DNA from: Propionibacteriaceae bacterium
Lineage (GTDB): Bacteria; Actinomycetota; Actinomycetes; Propionibacteriales; Propionibacteriaceae
Direction of reading: 5' to 3'
NCBI GenBank assembly: GCA_003153855.1
Contig: PMBM01000081.1
Span: 1 to 10,847, forward strand
DNA: 10,847 bases
Shown here: in pieces, positions 1 to 7,380 of the stretch
Position numbering within the stretch: position 1 is the first letter of the stretch
Layout: every line of letters starts with the position of its first letter
Notes under the pieces: generated by a model
Databases searched by the model: none
Told to the model about the DNA's origin: nothing
What the model saw: the letters and a program-made list of their open reading frames with translations, nothing else
Program-made: the position numbers and the translations under genes

Positions 1-357
1 CTGCTGGAGGGCACCAACGACATGCGTGTCTTCCAGGAGGAGATCTTCGGACCAGTCCTCGCCGTGACTACGTTCCGCGACGAGGCCGAGGCACTCGAGA
101 TCGCCAACGACACCCTGTACGGCCTGGGGGCTGGTGTGTGGACGCGCAACGGGACGCGTGCGTACCGAACCGGCCGGGCGATCAAGGCCGGACGCGTCTG
201 GACGAACTGCTACCACGCCTACCCGGCTGCGGCCGCGTTCGGAGGCTACAAGATCTCCGGCGTCGGCAGGGAGAACCATCGGATGATGCTCGATCACTAC
301 AGCCGCGTGAAGAACCTGCTGGTCAGCTACTCCGACCAGGCCCTCGGATTCTTCTGA
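1..357 (+). CDS. aldehyde dehydrogenase (NAD-dependent, AldB/ExaC-like), C-terminal part
   Basis: Only the last 118 residues are in the window; the reading frame is open from base 1 and stops with TGA at 355-357. The visible part has the strongly conserved ALDH motif QEEIFGPVL (residues 12-20 of the fragment), then the stretch [14 protein letters not shown] typical of the C-terminal catalytic lobe, and the [11 protein letters not shown] segment. It ends in a [18 protein letters not shown] tail that closely resembles the C-terminus of E. coli AldB and related acetaldehyde/aliphatic aldehyde dehydrogenases. The family oxidises aldehydes to acids with NAD(P)+ in the cytosol. The catalytic cysteine, the general-base glutamate and the Rossmann nucleotide-binding motif lie upstream and cannot be checked. 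A DUF779 gene follows after only 15 bases, the usual partner of this ALDH type, so the two are probably one operon. Substrate is not determinable here; acetaldehyde or another short-chain aldehyde is the best guess. Confidence 0.93.
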   Translation: MLEGTNDMRVFQEEIFGPVLAVTTFRDEAEALEIANDTLYGLGAGVWTRNGTRAYRTGRAIKAGRVWTNCYHAYPAAAAFGGYKISGVGRENHRMMLDHYSRVKNLLVSYSDQALGFF

Positions 358-372
358 TCGATCGGAGTGAGA

Positions 373-729
373 GTGATTGACGAGCTACGCATCCAGGCGA
401 CCCCTGCGGCGCGTGCGGCCCTGACGGCCGTGCGCGCCCGCGAGGGCGGACAAGTGATGCTCGTCCAGTCGGGCGGGTGCTGCGCGGGCAGCGTCCCGAT
501 GTGCTTCCTCGACGGGGAGTACCTCACTGGCGACGGGGACGTCCTGCTCGGAGACGTCGATGGGGCGCCGTTCTACATCGAGGCGACCCTGGACCGGGCG
601 CTGGGCCATCCCTCGTTCGTCCTCGACATCGCTCCCGGCGGCCCCGAGGGCTTCTCGCTGGGCACCATCGAAGGAGGCCACTTCGTCTCCCGGTCGGAGG
701 CCTGCCTGATATCGGACGAGACACCATAG
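373..729 (+). CDS. DUF779 family protein, partner of the upstream aldehyde dehydrogenase
   Basis: A 118-residue soluble protein. The start chosen is GTG at 373, because GGAG at 364-367 lies 5 bases upstream; a GTG at 367 in the same frame would overlap this ribosome site and add two residues. The diagnostic segment is QSGGCCAGSVPMCF (residues 32-45), with cysteines C36, C37 and C44, followed by a glycine-rich C-terminal half (PGGPEGFSLGTIEGG, about residues 88-102). This is the signature of DUF779, a small family of unknown biochemical function found next to NAD-dependent aldehyde dehydrogenases in actinobacteria and proteobacteria. I recall the pair Rv0458/Rv0459 in M. tuberculosis as the same arrangement. 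The cysteines suggest metal or redox chemistry, or capture of an aldehyde adduct, but that is inference. There is no signal peptide or membrane segment. Family call is firm; function is not known. Confidence 0.85.
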   Translation: MIDELRIQATPAARAALTAVRAREGGQVMLVQSGGCCAGSVPMCFLDGEYLTGDGDVLLGDVDGAPFYIEATLDRALGHPSFVLDIAPGGPEGFSLGTIEGGHFVSRSEACLISDETP

Positions 730-788
730 GTGGTCGAATCTGCATCCAGAAGGGGCCGGCTCACCGTGTCGAGGCTGCCGGGAGGAGG

Positions 789-812
789 GACCTGAGCTCG
801 GCCGCTCAGGTC
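789..812. terminator. perfect 9-bp hairpin after the ALDH-DUF779 unit, possible terminator
   Basis: GACCTGAGC at 789-797 and GCTCAGGTC at 804-812 are exact inverted complements around a 6-base loop. The hairpin lies 60 bases past the DUF779 stop and well before dnaE. No T-run follows, so it is not a classical intrinsic terminator; U-less hairpin terminators are proposed in actinobacteria. It could instead be a protein-binding palindrome. The structure is seen; the role is inferred. Confidence 0.4.
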
Positions 813-870
813 ATGTTCGACAACTCGGGCGACCCCGGAGAGTCGCCGACCTGGTGTCGCAGGGCCGGAC

Positions 871-876
871 TAGGGT
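871..876 (+). promoter_or_regulatory. possible -10 element (TAGGGT) for dnaE
   Basis: TAGGGT fits the actinobacterial TANNNT pattern and is the best -10 candidate in the gap before dnaE. It predicts a transcript start near 883 and a leader of about 90 bases. No convincing -35 is seen; the nearest candidate, CCGACC at 846-851, is 19 bases upstream and matches poorly. Low confidence. Confidence 0.25.
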
Positions 877-961
877 GATCCACCTGGGGTCGTGAAGGCC
901 TCGCGTCGTCGTCTTCCCCCGGCGGCCCACAACACGGCAGCGTGCCGTGAGTTGTGCGCGC

Positions 962-971
962 AAGGAGGAGG
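962..971 (+). promoter_or_regulatory. strong Shine-Dalgarno site that fixes the dnaE start
   Basis: AAGGAGGAGG lies 4 bases before GTG at 976. It decides between that start and the in-frame GTG at 892, which has no ribosome site and would prepend 28 residues of arginine- and alanine-rich sequence unlike the family N-terminus. Confidence 0.85.
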
Positions 972-975
972 AACG

Positions 976-3900
976 GTGAGCTCGGACTTCGTCCATCTCC
1001 ACGTGCATACCGAGTACTCGATGCTCGACGGTGCCGCGAAGATGGGGCCGCTGATCGCCGAGGCGGCCCGCCAGGGCATGCCGGCCATCGCGATGAGCGA
1101 CCACGGCAACATGTTCGGGGCGTACGAGTTCTACGCCGCGTCCAAGAACCAGCCTGTCAAGCCGATCATCGGCATCGAGGCCTACGTGGCCCCGTCGTCG
1201 CGGTTCAACCGCACCCCGGAGTTCTGGTCGACCGGCAAGCGCGAGGTGGCCGACCTCGATGCCGAGGGCACCAAGGACGTCTCCGGTGGTGGCCGCTACA
1301 CGCACATGACGATGTGGGCCCAGAACGCCGAGGGCCTGGGCAACCTGTTCCGGCTGTCGAGCCTGGCGAGCTTCGAGGGCTTCTACCTGAAGCCGCGCAT
1401 GGACCGCGAGCTCATCGCCCAGCACGGCAAGGGCATCATCGGGACGACCGGCTGCCCGTCGGGGGAGGTCCAGACACGGCTGCGTCTCGGCCAGTACGAC
1501 GAGGCGGTGGCGGCGGCCGCCGCGTACCGCGACATCTTCGGCGCGGAGAACTACTTCGTCGAGCTCATGGACCACGGGGTCTCGATCGAGCGCATCGTGC
1601 GCGACGACCTTCTACGGATCGCCAAGGACCTGAAGCTGCCGCTGCTCGCCACGAACGACTCCCACTACGTGACCGCCGACCAGGCCGACGCCCACGACAA
1701 CCTGCTGTGCGTGGGTGTGGGCCGCAACAAGGACGACCCCAACCGGTTCCGCTTCAACGGCGCCGGCTACTACATCAAGACGGCCGAGGAGATGCGGTCC
1801 CTGTTCCGCGAGCTTCCCGAGGCGTGCGACAACACGCTGGCGATCGCGGAGCGCATCGGCGACTACTCCGACGTGTTCCGCCAGGTCGACCGGATGCCGC
1901 AGTTCGTCGTGCCGGAAGGCGAGACCCAGTCGTCGTGGCTGCGCAAGGAGATCGAGGAGGGCATCACCGAACGGTTCGGCGACAACCCGCCGGCCGACCT
2001 GCGCGACCGCGTCGAGCTCGAGATGAGCGTCATCGAGCCGATGGGCTACTCCTCGTACTTCCTCATCGTCGCGGACATCTGCCGGTACGCGCGGGAGAAC
2101 GGGGTGCCGGTCGGGCCGGGCCGTGGATCGGCCGCCGGGTCGATGGTCTCGTTCCTGACCCAGATCATCGAGGTCAACCCCATGCAGCACGGGCTGCTGT
2201 TCGAGAGGTTCCTCAACCCGGAGCGCATCTCGCCCCCTGACATCGACCTCGACTTCGACGACCGCCAGCGCGACAAGATCATCAGCTACGTGACGAACAA
2301 GTACGGCGAGGCGTACACGAGCCAGGTGAACACGTTCGGCACGATCAAGGCGAAGGCCGCGGTCAAGGACGCGAGCCGCATCCTGGGCTACCCGTTCGCC
2401 ATGGGCGAGCGGATCACGAAGGCGATGCCGGCCGCGGTCATGGGCAAGGACGTACCGCTGGGCGACCTGTTCGACCCGAACCACAAGCGCTACGCCGAGG
2501 GCAGCGAGTTCAGGGCCCTGTACGAGAGCGACCCGGACGTCCACAAGGTCGTCGACACCGGCCGCGGCATCGAGGGCTTGATCCGCCAGTCCGGCGTCCA
2601 CGCCTGCGCGTTCATCATCTCCAACGAGCCTCTGCTCGACGTCATCCCCATGCACAAGCGGGACAAGGACGGCATGATCATCGCCGGCTTCGCCTACCCG
2701 CAGTGCGAGGAGATGGGCCTGATGAAGATGGACTTCCTCGGGCTGCGCAACCTCGGCGTCATCGACGCCTGCGTGCGCAACATCAAGATGAACCGCGGGA
2801 TCGACCTCCACATGCGCGACGTGCCGTTCGACGACGTCGCGACGTACGAGCTGCTGGCCCGAGGCGACACCCTCGGCGTCTTCCAGCTCGACGGTGGTCC
2901 GATGCGTGCGCTGCTCCGGCTGCTCAAGCCGAACCGCTTCGAGGACATCATCGCCGTCATCGCCCTGTACAGGCCGGGCCCGATGGGCGCGAACGCTCAC
3001 ATCAACTACGCGGAGCGCAAGAACGGCCGTCAGAAGATCGAGGCGATCCATCCGGAGCTGCGCGAGGCGCTCGACCCGATCCTCGGCGACACCTACCACC
3101 TGCTCGTCTACCAGGAGCAGATCATGGCCGCGGCGCGGTCCCTGGCGGGCTACTCTCTCGGCGGCGCAGACCTGCTGCGGCGGGCCATGGGCAAGAAGAA
3201 GAAGGAGATCCTGGACAAGGAGTGGGACCACTTCCACTCGGGGATGCGCAGCAACGGCTACTCGGACGCCGCGACGAAGGCGCTGTGGGACACGATGGTC
3301 CCGTTCGCCGACTACGCGTTCAACAAGTCGCACGCGGCCGGCTACGCGTACGTGTCCTACTGGACCGCCTACCTCAAGGCCAACTTCCCGGCCGAGTTCG
3401 GCGCCGCGCTGCTCACCAGCGTCGGCGACGACAAGGACAAGATGGCGCTGTACCTGGCGGACATGCGCGGGCTGCACATCAACGTGCTGCCGCCCGACGT
3501 GAACACCTCCGTGGCCGAGTTCTCGGCCGTCGGCGAGGACGTACGGTTCGGTCTCCAGGCCATCCGCAACGTGGGCAGTGGCGTCGTCGAGGCGATCTGC
3601 GAGGCACGCCGCGAGTTCGGACCGGCGACGAGCTTCCACGACTTCCTCGACCGCGCGCCCCTCGCCGTGTGCAACAAGCGCACGGTCGAGTCGCTCATCA
3701 AGGCCGGCGCGTTCGACTCGATGAAGCATCCCCGCCGGGCGCTCATGGAGGTGTACGAGAGCGCGATCGACCACGTCCTCGACCTCAAGCGGAACCAGGC
3801 GTTCGGCCAGGACGACCTGTTCGGCGACGGCGGGGGAGAGGTGGCCACTGCGCCGACCTCCGGCTCGATCCCGGACATGCCCGACTGGGACAAGCGCACG

Positions 3901-4512
3901 AAGCTGGCGTTCGAGCGGGAGATGCTCGGCCTGTACGTGTCGGACCATCCGCTCAACGGCTTCGACCACGTGCTGGCGACCAAGCGGGACGTGTCGATCT
4001 CGGTGCTGCTCGACGACCCGCGCGAAGGCATGGTGACGATCGCCGGCATGATCACGCAGGTCCAGCGCAAGCAGAACCGCCAGGGCGACATGTGGGCCAT
4101 CGTCACGGTCGAGGACATCGACGCCGCGATCGACGTCATGCTCTTCCCCAAGGCGTACGCGAGCGTGGCGATGACGCTGGCCACGGACACGATGGTGTCG
4201 GTGAAGGGCCGGGTACGGGCTCGTGAGGACGGCGTCGAGATCACCGGCAGCACCGTGAGCGTCATCAACGTGTCGGCCTCCGCGGCGGAGCCGTTGACGA
4301 TCGCCGTGCCGGTGACGCGTGTCACGCCCGTGCTCGTGGCTCAGCTCAAGGGCGTGCTGAACAACCATCCGGGGAGCCAGGAAGTGCGGCTCCGGCTGCT
4401 GAACAGCGATACGCCCAAGACGCTCAAGCTCGGTGCCGACCTCCGAGTCGCGACGTCGGGGGCGCTCATGGCAGATCTCAAGGCACTCCTTGGCCCGTCC
4501 TGCGTGGCCTAA
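976..4512 (+). CDS. dnaE: DNA polymerase III alpha subunit (replicative polymerase, DnaE1 type)
   Basis: 1178 residues, the normal size for actinobacterial DnaE1. It is the catalytic subunit of the chromosomal replicase. The N-terminal PHP domain (about 5-280) begins HLHVHTEYSMLDGA and keeps a full metal-ligand set: H9, H11, D18, H43, E68, H110, C160, D228, H230. The polymerase core has the PGRGSAAGS loop (381-389), the PDIDLDF motif with catalytic D424 and D426, and the third aspartate D586 in MDFLGLR. The fingers/thumb signature YAFNKSHAAGYAYVSYW starts at 780. QDDLF (945-949) matches the internal beta-clamp-binding motif of the family (QADMF in E. coli). An OB fold (about 1019-1100) and a short C-terminal domain follow. 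The start is GTG at 976 with a strong ribosome site. The intact PHP site is the form that carries intrinsic 3'-5' proofreading in M. tuberculosis DnaE1. Nothing is truncated. It stands as a first gene after a 246-base gap and is followed closely by a membrane-protein gene. Confidence 0.98.
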   Translation: MSSDFVHLHVHTEYSMLDGAAKMGPLIAEAARQGMPAIAMSDHGNMFGAYEFYAASKNQPVKPIIGIEAYVAPSSRFNRTPEFWSTGKREVADLDAEGTKDVSGGGRYTHMTMWAQNAEGLGNLFRLSSLASFEGFYLKPRMDRELIAQHGKGIIGTTGCPSGEVQTRLRLGQYDEAVAAAAAYRDIFGAENYFVELMDHGVSIERIVRDDLLRIAKDLKLPLLATNDSHYVTADQADAHDNLLCVGVGRNKDDPNRFRFNGAGYYIKTAEEMRSLFRELPEACDNTLAIAERIGDYSDVFRQVDRMPQFVVPEGETQSSWLRKEIEEGITERFGDNPPADLRDRVELEMSVIEPMGYSSYFLIVADICRYARENGVPVGPGRGSAAGSMVSFLTQIIEVNPMQHGLLFERFLNPERISPPDIDLDFDDRQRDKIISYVTNKYGEAYTSQVNTFGTIKAKAAVKDASRILGYPFAMGERITKAMPAAVMGKDVPLGDLFDPNHKRYAEGSEFRALYESDPDVHKVVDTGRGIEGLIRQSGVHACAFIISNEPLLDVIPMHKRDKDGMIIAGFAYPQCEEMGLMKMDFLGLRNLGVIDACVRNIKMNRGIDLHMRDVPFDDVATYELLARGDTLGVFQLDGGPMRALLRLLKPNRFEDIIAVIALYRPGPMGANAHINYAERKNGRQKIEAIHPELREALDPILGDTYHLLVYQEQIMAAARSLAGYSLGGADLLRRAMGKKKKEILDKEWDHFHSGMRSNGYSDAATKALWDTMVPFADYAFNKSHAAGYAYVSYWTAYLKANFPAEFGAALLTSVGDDKDKMALYLADMRGLHINVLPPDVNTSVAEFSAVGEDVRFGLQAIRNVGSGVVEAICEARREFGPATSFHDFLDRAPLAVCNKRTVESLIKAGAFDSMKHPRRALMEVYESAIDHVLDLKRNQAFGQDDLFGDGGGEVATAPTSGSIPDMPDWDKRTKLAFEREMLGLYVSDHPLNGFDHVLATKRDVSISVLLDDPREGMVTIAGMITQVQRKQNRQGDMWAIVTVEDIDAAIDVMLFPKAYASVAMTLATDTMVSVKGRVRAREDGVEITGSTVSVINVSASAAEPLTIAVPVTRVTPVLVAQLKGVLNNHPGSQEVRLRLLNSDTPKTLKLGADLRVATSGALMADLKALLGPSCVA

Positions 4513-4551
4513 GGTGGTGGGGCAATTGACGAGCGGGTCAGGAGACGCAGG

Positions 4552-5265
4552 ATGAGCGCGACGGTGCCGGACGAGGCGCTGGCCGCGGGCGATACAGAGC
4601 CCGACGGCCGCTCTCCGTGGCACACCATCCGCACGATGCTGGCCTGGTTCGGGTCGTTCGCGGCGCTCGCTGTGGTGGTCGGGTTCCTCTCCGGCGTCTT
4701 CTGGTGGGGTGTCGTCGATCTGCCGACCTACACGATCGGCGAGGACTTCCGCGGCTACACGACGGAACGAGCGCTGACCGAGGTCTTCTCGACGGACGCC
4801 TGGTTCGCCGGGCTCGGCCTGGCCATCGGTGCGGGCGTCGGCTACGTCGCCTGGCGCTGGTTCCGTGACCTGGGCTGGCCGGTGACCTTCCTCGCGGGGA
4901 TGGGAGCCCTGCTCGCCGGCGGCATCTGCGACCTCACGGGTCGGTGGCTCGGTCCCCAGAACTTCGACGCGCGACTGGCCGCGGCCAGCCCGAAGGACGT
5001 CATCCCCATCGACTTCCAGCTCCACGCACCTGTCGTACTGCTCGTCTGGGCGTTCGCCGGCGTGCTGCCCGTCCTGATCGCCAGCTCGATCGGGCCGGAC
5101 GCCGAGGAGGAGCCTCGCCCCAAGCGTCCCCGACGCCACAACGGCGACAAGGGCCGCAACCAGCCCGTCGAAGAGGGGCAGGTCGTCGGCCACGACATCG
5201 CCCCGCTCCCCGAGCCCACGCCGCGCCGCCGCTTCTTCCGTTTCGGGCGCGGCGACGACCTGTAG
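4552..5265 (+). CDS. conserved actinobacterial membrane protein, four predicted helices, function unknown
   Basis: 237 residues starting at ATG 4552, with AGGAG at 4540-4544 seven bases upstream. The layout is a short acidic N-terminus (1-25); hydrophobic segments at about 29-53, 84-101, 109-128 and 158-180; a loop of about 30 residues between the first two segments (54-83); and a cytoplasmic-looking tail (181-237). The tail changes from EEE to a basic KRPRRHNGDK patch and ends with PRRRFFRFGRGDDL. The first and second segments carry aromatic clusters (FWWG, WRWFRD). It resembles the DUF2567-type membrane proteins of actinobacteria in size and helix layout, but I cannot confirm that without a profile search. 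It lies 39 bases after dnaE on the same strand, so it may be read on the dnaE transcript; a role in replication does not follow from this. No signal peptide, enzyme motif or transporter signature is visible. Confidence 0.75.
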   Translation: MSATVPDEALAAGDTEPDGRSPWHTIRTMLAWFGSFAALAVVVGFLSGVFWWGVVDLPTYTIGEDFRGYTTERALTEVFSTDAWFAGLGLAIGAGVGYVAWRWFRDLGWPVTFLAGMGALLAGGICDLTGRWLGPQNFDARLAAASPKDVIPIDFQLHAPVVLLVWAFAGVLPVLIASSIGPDAEEEPRPKRPRRHNGDKGRNQPVEEGQVVGHDIAPLPEPTPRRRFFRFGRGDDL

Positions 5266-5279
5266 CCGACGGAGTCCGA

Positions 5280-6260
5280 CTAGTCCCTGCCGGGGGCGAA
5301 CGGGTCAGGGTCGAGCAGACGGGCGAACCACTTCAGCGGTGCTCCGTCGTTCTCCGTGGGCTCCGAACAGAGCGCGAGCGATCGCTGCCAGGTCCACGCC
5401 CGCCCGATGACGGACAGGCGGATCACGGCGGCGAGCTCCTTCGGATCCATGGTCTCGTCACGCCCGCGCGCATAGGCCTCGAGGACAGCCTCGGCGGTCT
5501 GCCGGGACTCCGTCATCGCGATCCGTACGGGGACCAGCAGGCTCGCGTAAGGGTGAGCTGCCATCGCGTCGCCCCAGTCGAGGAACACGGTCTGTCCGTC
5601 ACGGACGAGGACGTTCCACGGATGCAGGTCGTTGTGGTCGATCGACCCCGCGCGAGCGGCGCAGCTCGCGGCCAGGTCGACGACCTGCGGCCGAGCGGCC
5701 GCGACCCGTACGAGCAGTGCCGACGCGTCCTCGTCGCCCGTGTCCCGTGCCTGACGCCCCAAGGACGCCAGCAGCTGGTCGAAGACGCCGGGCAGAGCGT
5801 GCGGACGGGCGTCGGGGAGGCCTTCCTGGACGAGCTCGTCGATCCGGTGCCGGAGCTGTTCCTGCAGGCCCGCGTACGTGGTCATCGCGCGCTGGAACCT
5901 CGGGTCCGCGCAGGGTGGCGTCCCCTCGGCCTCCGCGTCGTTGCCCAGCGACTCCCCAGCATCGTCCATCAGCAGCCACCCGCGGGAGAGGTCGGCTGCG
6001 AGGACGGGCGCGACGTACTCGGGGATCTCGGCGTCCAGGGTCTGGTGCAGGATCGGTTCGGCGCTGCCCTCCGGGGTCGCCTTGAACCACACGGTGTCGC
6101 CGTCGGTCAGGGGGATCGCGAGGACCGTGCCCCACGGCCTGACGCGGGACCAGGAGGGACCGCCGTTTCGGCGCCGACCCTCACGCGCCAGCGCAGCATC
6201 CGCCCAAGCCAGTGCGGCATGTACGAACGCGTCGTTTCGCCACTCGTCCAGCCGGTTCAT
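5280..6260 (-). CDS. aminoglycoside-phosphotransferase-fold kinase (APH/choline kinase-like), substrate unknown
   Basis: 326 residues, ATG at 6260 (complement), stop TAG at 5280. The kinase-like catalytic signature is clear: HNDLHPWNVLV, with H209, D211 (catalytic base) and N216, then VFLDWGD with D228 as the metal-binding aspartate. An upstream VWFKATPEG places K60 as the likely ATP-binding lysine, and RGWLLMDDAG (93-102) fits the hinge region. The family (APH, Pfam PF01636) phosphorylates small hydroxyl compounds such as aminoglycosides, choline, homoserine or sugars; most chromosomal actinobacterial members have no known substrate and are not resistance genes. No good ribosome site precedes the ATG, so it may be leaderless or be read through from the hydrolase gene, whose stop is 44 bases upstream. 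A CACTCT hexamer 6 bases before the ATG is only a weak -10 match. The gene converges with the membrane-protein gene across 14 bases. Family call is solid; function is open. Confidence 0.85.
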   Translation of the reverse strand: MNRLDEWRNDAFVHAALAWADAALAREGRRRNGGPSWSRVRPWGTVLAIPLTDGDTVWFKATPEGSAEPILHQTLDAEIPEYVAPVLAADLSRGWLLMDDAGESLGNDAEAEGTPPCADPRFQRAMTTYAGLQEQLRHRIDELVQEGLPDARPHALPGVFDQLLASLGRQARDTGDEDASALLVRVAAARPQVVDLAASCAARAGSIDHNDLHPWNVLVRDGQTVFLDWGDAMAAHPYASLLVPVRIAMTESRQTAEAVLEAYARGRDETMDPKELAAVIRLSVIGRAWTWQRSLALCSEPTENDGAPLKWFARLLDPDPFAPGRD

Positions 6261-6304
6261 GGTGTCAGAGTGTCACGACTGGTGTCTTCGTACCCGTCGA
6301 CGTC

Positions 6305-6886
6305 TCAGCGATCACCCAGGGACGGCAGGGTCTCTGTGTCGAGGCACCATGCGAGCAGCTGTGGCCACGGGCCGTAACCCTCGGGAGTGCTGAGATGGCC
6401 GCCGCCCGGGATGACGATCTTCGGGATACTCAGCGGCGTCACGTACTGGTCGTCGGGACCTTCGGGGCAGTACGGGTCGTCCGGGCCCACGATCATCACC
6501 GCGGCCCCACGGCTGCCGGCCGTGTCGCGACCCGACGGGTGCCACGTGAACTCGTCGATGCCGATCTCGGCGAGCACGCTGGCGGAGGGCGGCGCCACGA
6601 GGATCACGTTCTCGACCACGGGCACCCGTCCGCGGGCGACGGCGTGGAGCCAGGTCGGTACGGACAGGCTGTGGCACACGACGGTCACATCGGCGGCGCC
6701 GCATGCGTCCACCTCGGCGGCGTGGGCGTCGATCCAGGCCTCGAGCGAGGGCTCGTCCGGGTCGGGCAGCTGCGGGTAGCGGACCTCGAAGCCGCACTCG
6801 AGGAGCCGGTCGTGGAGCCAGTGGTGCCAGTGGTCGGGCTCGCGGTGGTTCTGCCACCCGTGCAGCAGCACGAACGCGCGGGCCAT
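6305..6886 (-). CDS. RBBP9/YdeN-type alpha/beta serine hydrolase
   Basis: 193 residues, ATG at 6886 overlapping the stop of the deacylase gene by one base (TGATG). The frame is open further upstream, but the overlap and the family N-terminus (MARAFVLLHGWQN) fix the start. Family features are the LLHGWQ strand-turn at 7-12, with a tryptophan-rich region EPDHWHHWL; the nucleophile elbow VVCHSLS with S73; an acid at D136 or D137 in VGPDDPYCP; and a histidine at H164 in PGGGHLSTPEGYGPWP. The last segment, a glycine-His then a GxWP ending, is typical of the small RBBP9/YdeN hydrolases. The elbow reads C-H-S-L-S, so both glycines of the usual GxSxG are replaced. These proteins are cytosolic esterases or peptidase-like hydrolases of mostly unknown substrate. 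Co-translation with ybaK and the DUF554 gene is clear; a shared pathway is not. Confidence 0.85.
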   Translation of the reverse strand: MARAFVLLHGWQNHREPDHWHHWLHDRLLECGFEVRYPQLPDPDEPSLEAWIDAHAAEVDACGAADVTVVCHSLSVPTWLHAVARGRVPVVENVILVAPPSASVLAEIGIDEFTWHPSGRDTAGSRGAAVMIVGPDDPYCPEGPDDQYVTPLSIPKIVIPGGGHLSTPEGYGPWPQLLAWCLDTETLPSLGDR

Positions 6887-7380
6887 CAGGGGCGCCCGAT
6901 CTCGGCGACGATCGCGTGTGTGAGCCGAACGAGATCGGCCGGAGCCAGCTCCACCTGGAGGCCACGATGGCCGCCGGAGACCAGGACCGTCTCGTACGAC
7001 ATCGCGGACTGGTCGACGACCGTACGCAACCTCGTCCTCTGGCCCAGCGGCGAGATGCCGCCCAGGACGTAGCCGCTCGACCGTTGCGCCACGACGGGGT
7101 CGGCCATCTCGGCGTTCTTCCACCCGAGCGTCCTGGCGAGGGCCTTGAGGTCCAGCTGCCCGGAGACCGGGACCACGCCGACCGCGAGCTCCGGCTTGGC
7201 CGAACCCACCACGTTCGCGATGAGCGTCTTGAAGACCCGCGCAGCCGGCACGCCGAGCGCGGCCACCGTCTCGTCGCCGAAGTGACGCTGCACCTCGTGG
7301 TCGTACTCGTGGACGGAGAAGGGGATGCCGGCTGCGGTGAGGATGTCGAGCGCCGGCGTCCCGGCGGCCTTCTTGGCCAT
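6886..7380 (-). CDS. ybaK: Cys-tRNA(Pro)/Cys-tRNA(Cys) deacylase, YbaK/EbsC family
   Basis: 164 residues, ATG at 7380 overlapping the DUF554 stop by one base (TGATG). It is a single YbaK domain, the usual length for the free-standing editing factor. The enzyme hydrolyses cysteine from tRNA(Pro) mischarged by prolyl-tRNA synthetase and acts in trans on the aminoacylated tRNA in the cytosol. Visible family marks are VHEYDHEVQRHFGDETVAALG (23-43); RVFKTLIA with K51 in the position of the conserved active-site lysine; LDLKALARTLGWKNAEMADP (77-95); and the GGISPLG motif (107-113), the glycine-rich loop of the substrate pocket. The C-terminal SGGHRGLQVELAPADLVRLT is also characteristic. It is the middle gene of a translationally coupled trio and shows no truncation. 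Related INS/ProX editing domains are the only serious alternative; the EbsC-type GGISPLG favours YbaK. Confidence 0.93.
   Translation of the reverse strand: MAKKAAGTPALDILTAAGIPFSVHEYDHEVQRHFGDETVAALGVPAARVFKTLIANVVGSAKPELAVGVVPVSGQLDLKALARTLGWKNAEMADPVVAQRSSGYVLGGISPLGQRTRLRTVVDQSAMSYETVLVSGGHRGLQVELAPADLVRLTHAIVAEIGRP

Noticed and set aside
892..975. N-terminal extension of DnaE from GTG 892
   Set aside because: It lacks a ribosome site, whereas GTG 976 has AAGGAGGAGG just upstream, and family members begin a few residues before the HLHVHT motif.
1612..5193. A 1193-codon open frame on the minus strand antisense to dnaE and the membrane-protein gene
   Set aside because: The translation is low-complexity (arginine, valine, histidine, aspartate) with no recognisable domain, and it mirrors high third-position GC of the real genes. 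It is a composition shadow.
5280..6260. Antibiotic resistance (aminoglycoside phosphotransferase) gene
   Set aside because: Only the shared kinase fold is visible; it lies among chromosomal housekeeping genes with no mobile-element context, so a resistance role is not supported.
4944..6377. A 477-codon plus-strand frame spanning the convergent genes
   Set aside because: It crosses two genes in opposite orientations that have clear family motifs, and its own translation is arginine/proline-rich without motifs.
6887..7123. Upstream extension of the hydrolase frame
   Set aside because: It overlaps the ybaK coding region; the TGATG junction and the MARAFVLLHG start fit the family.
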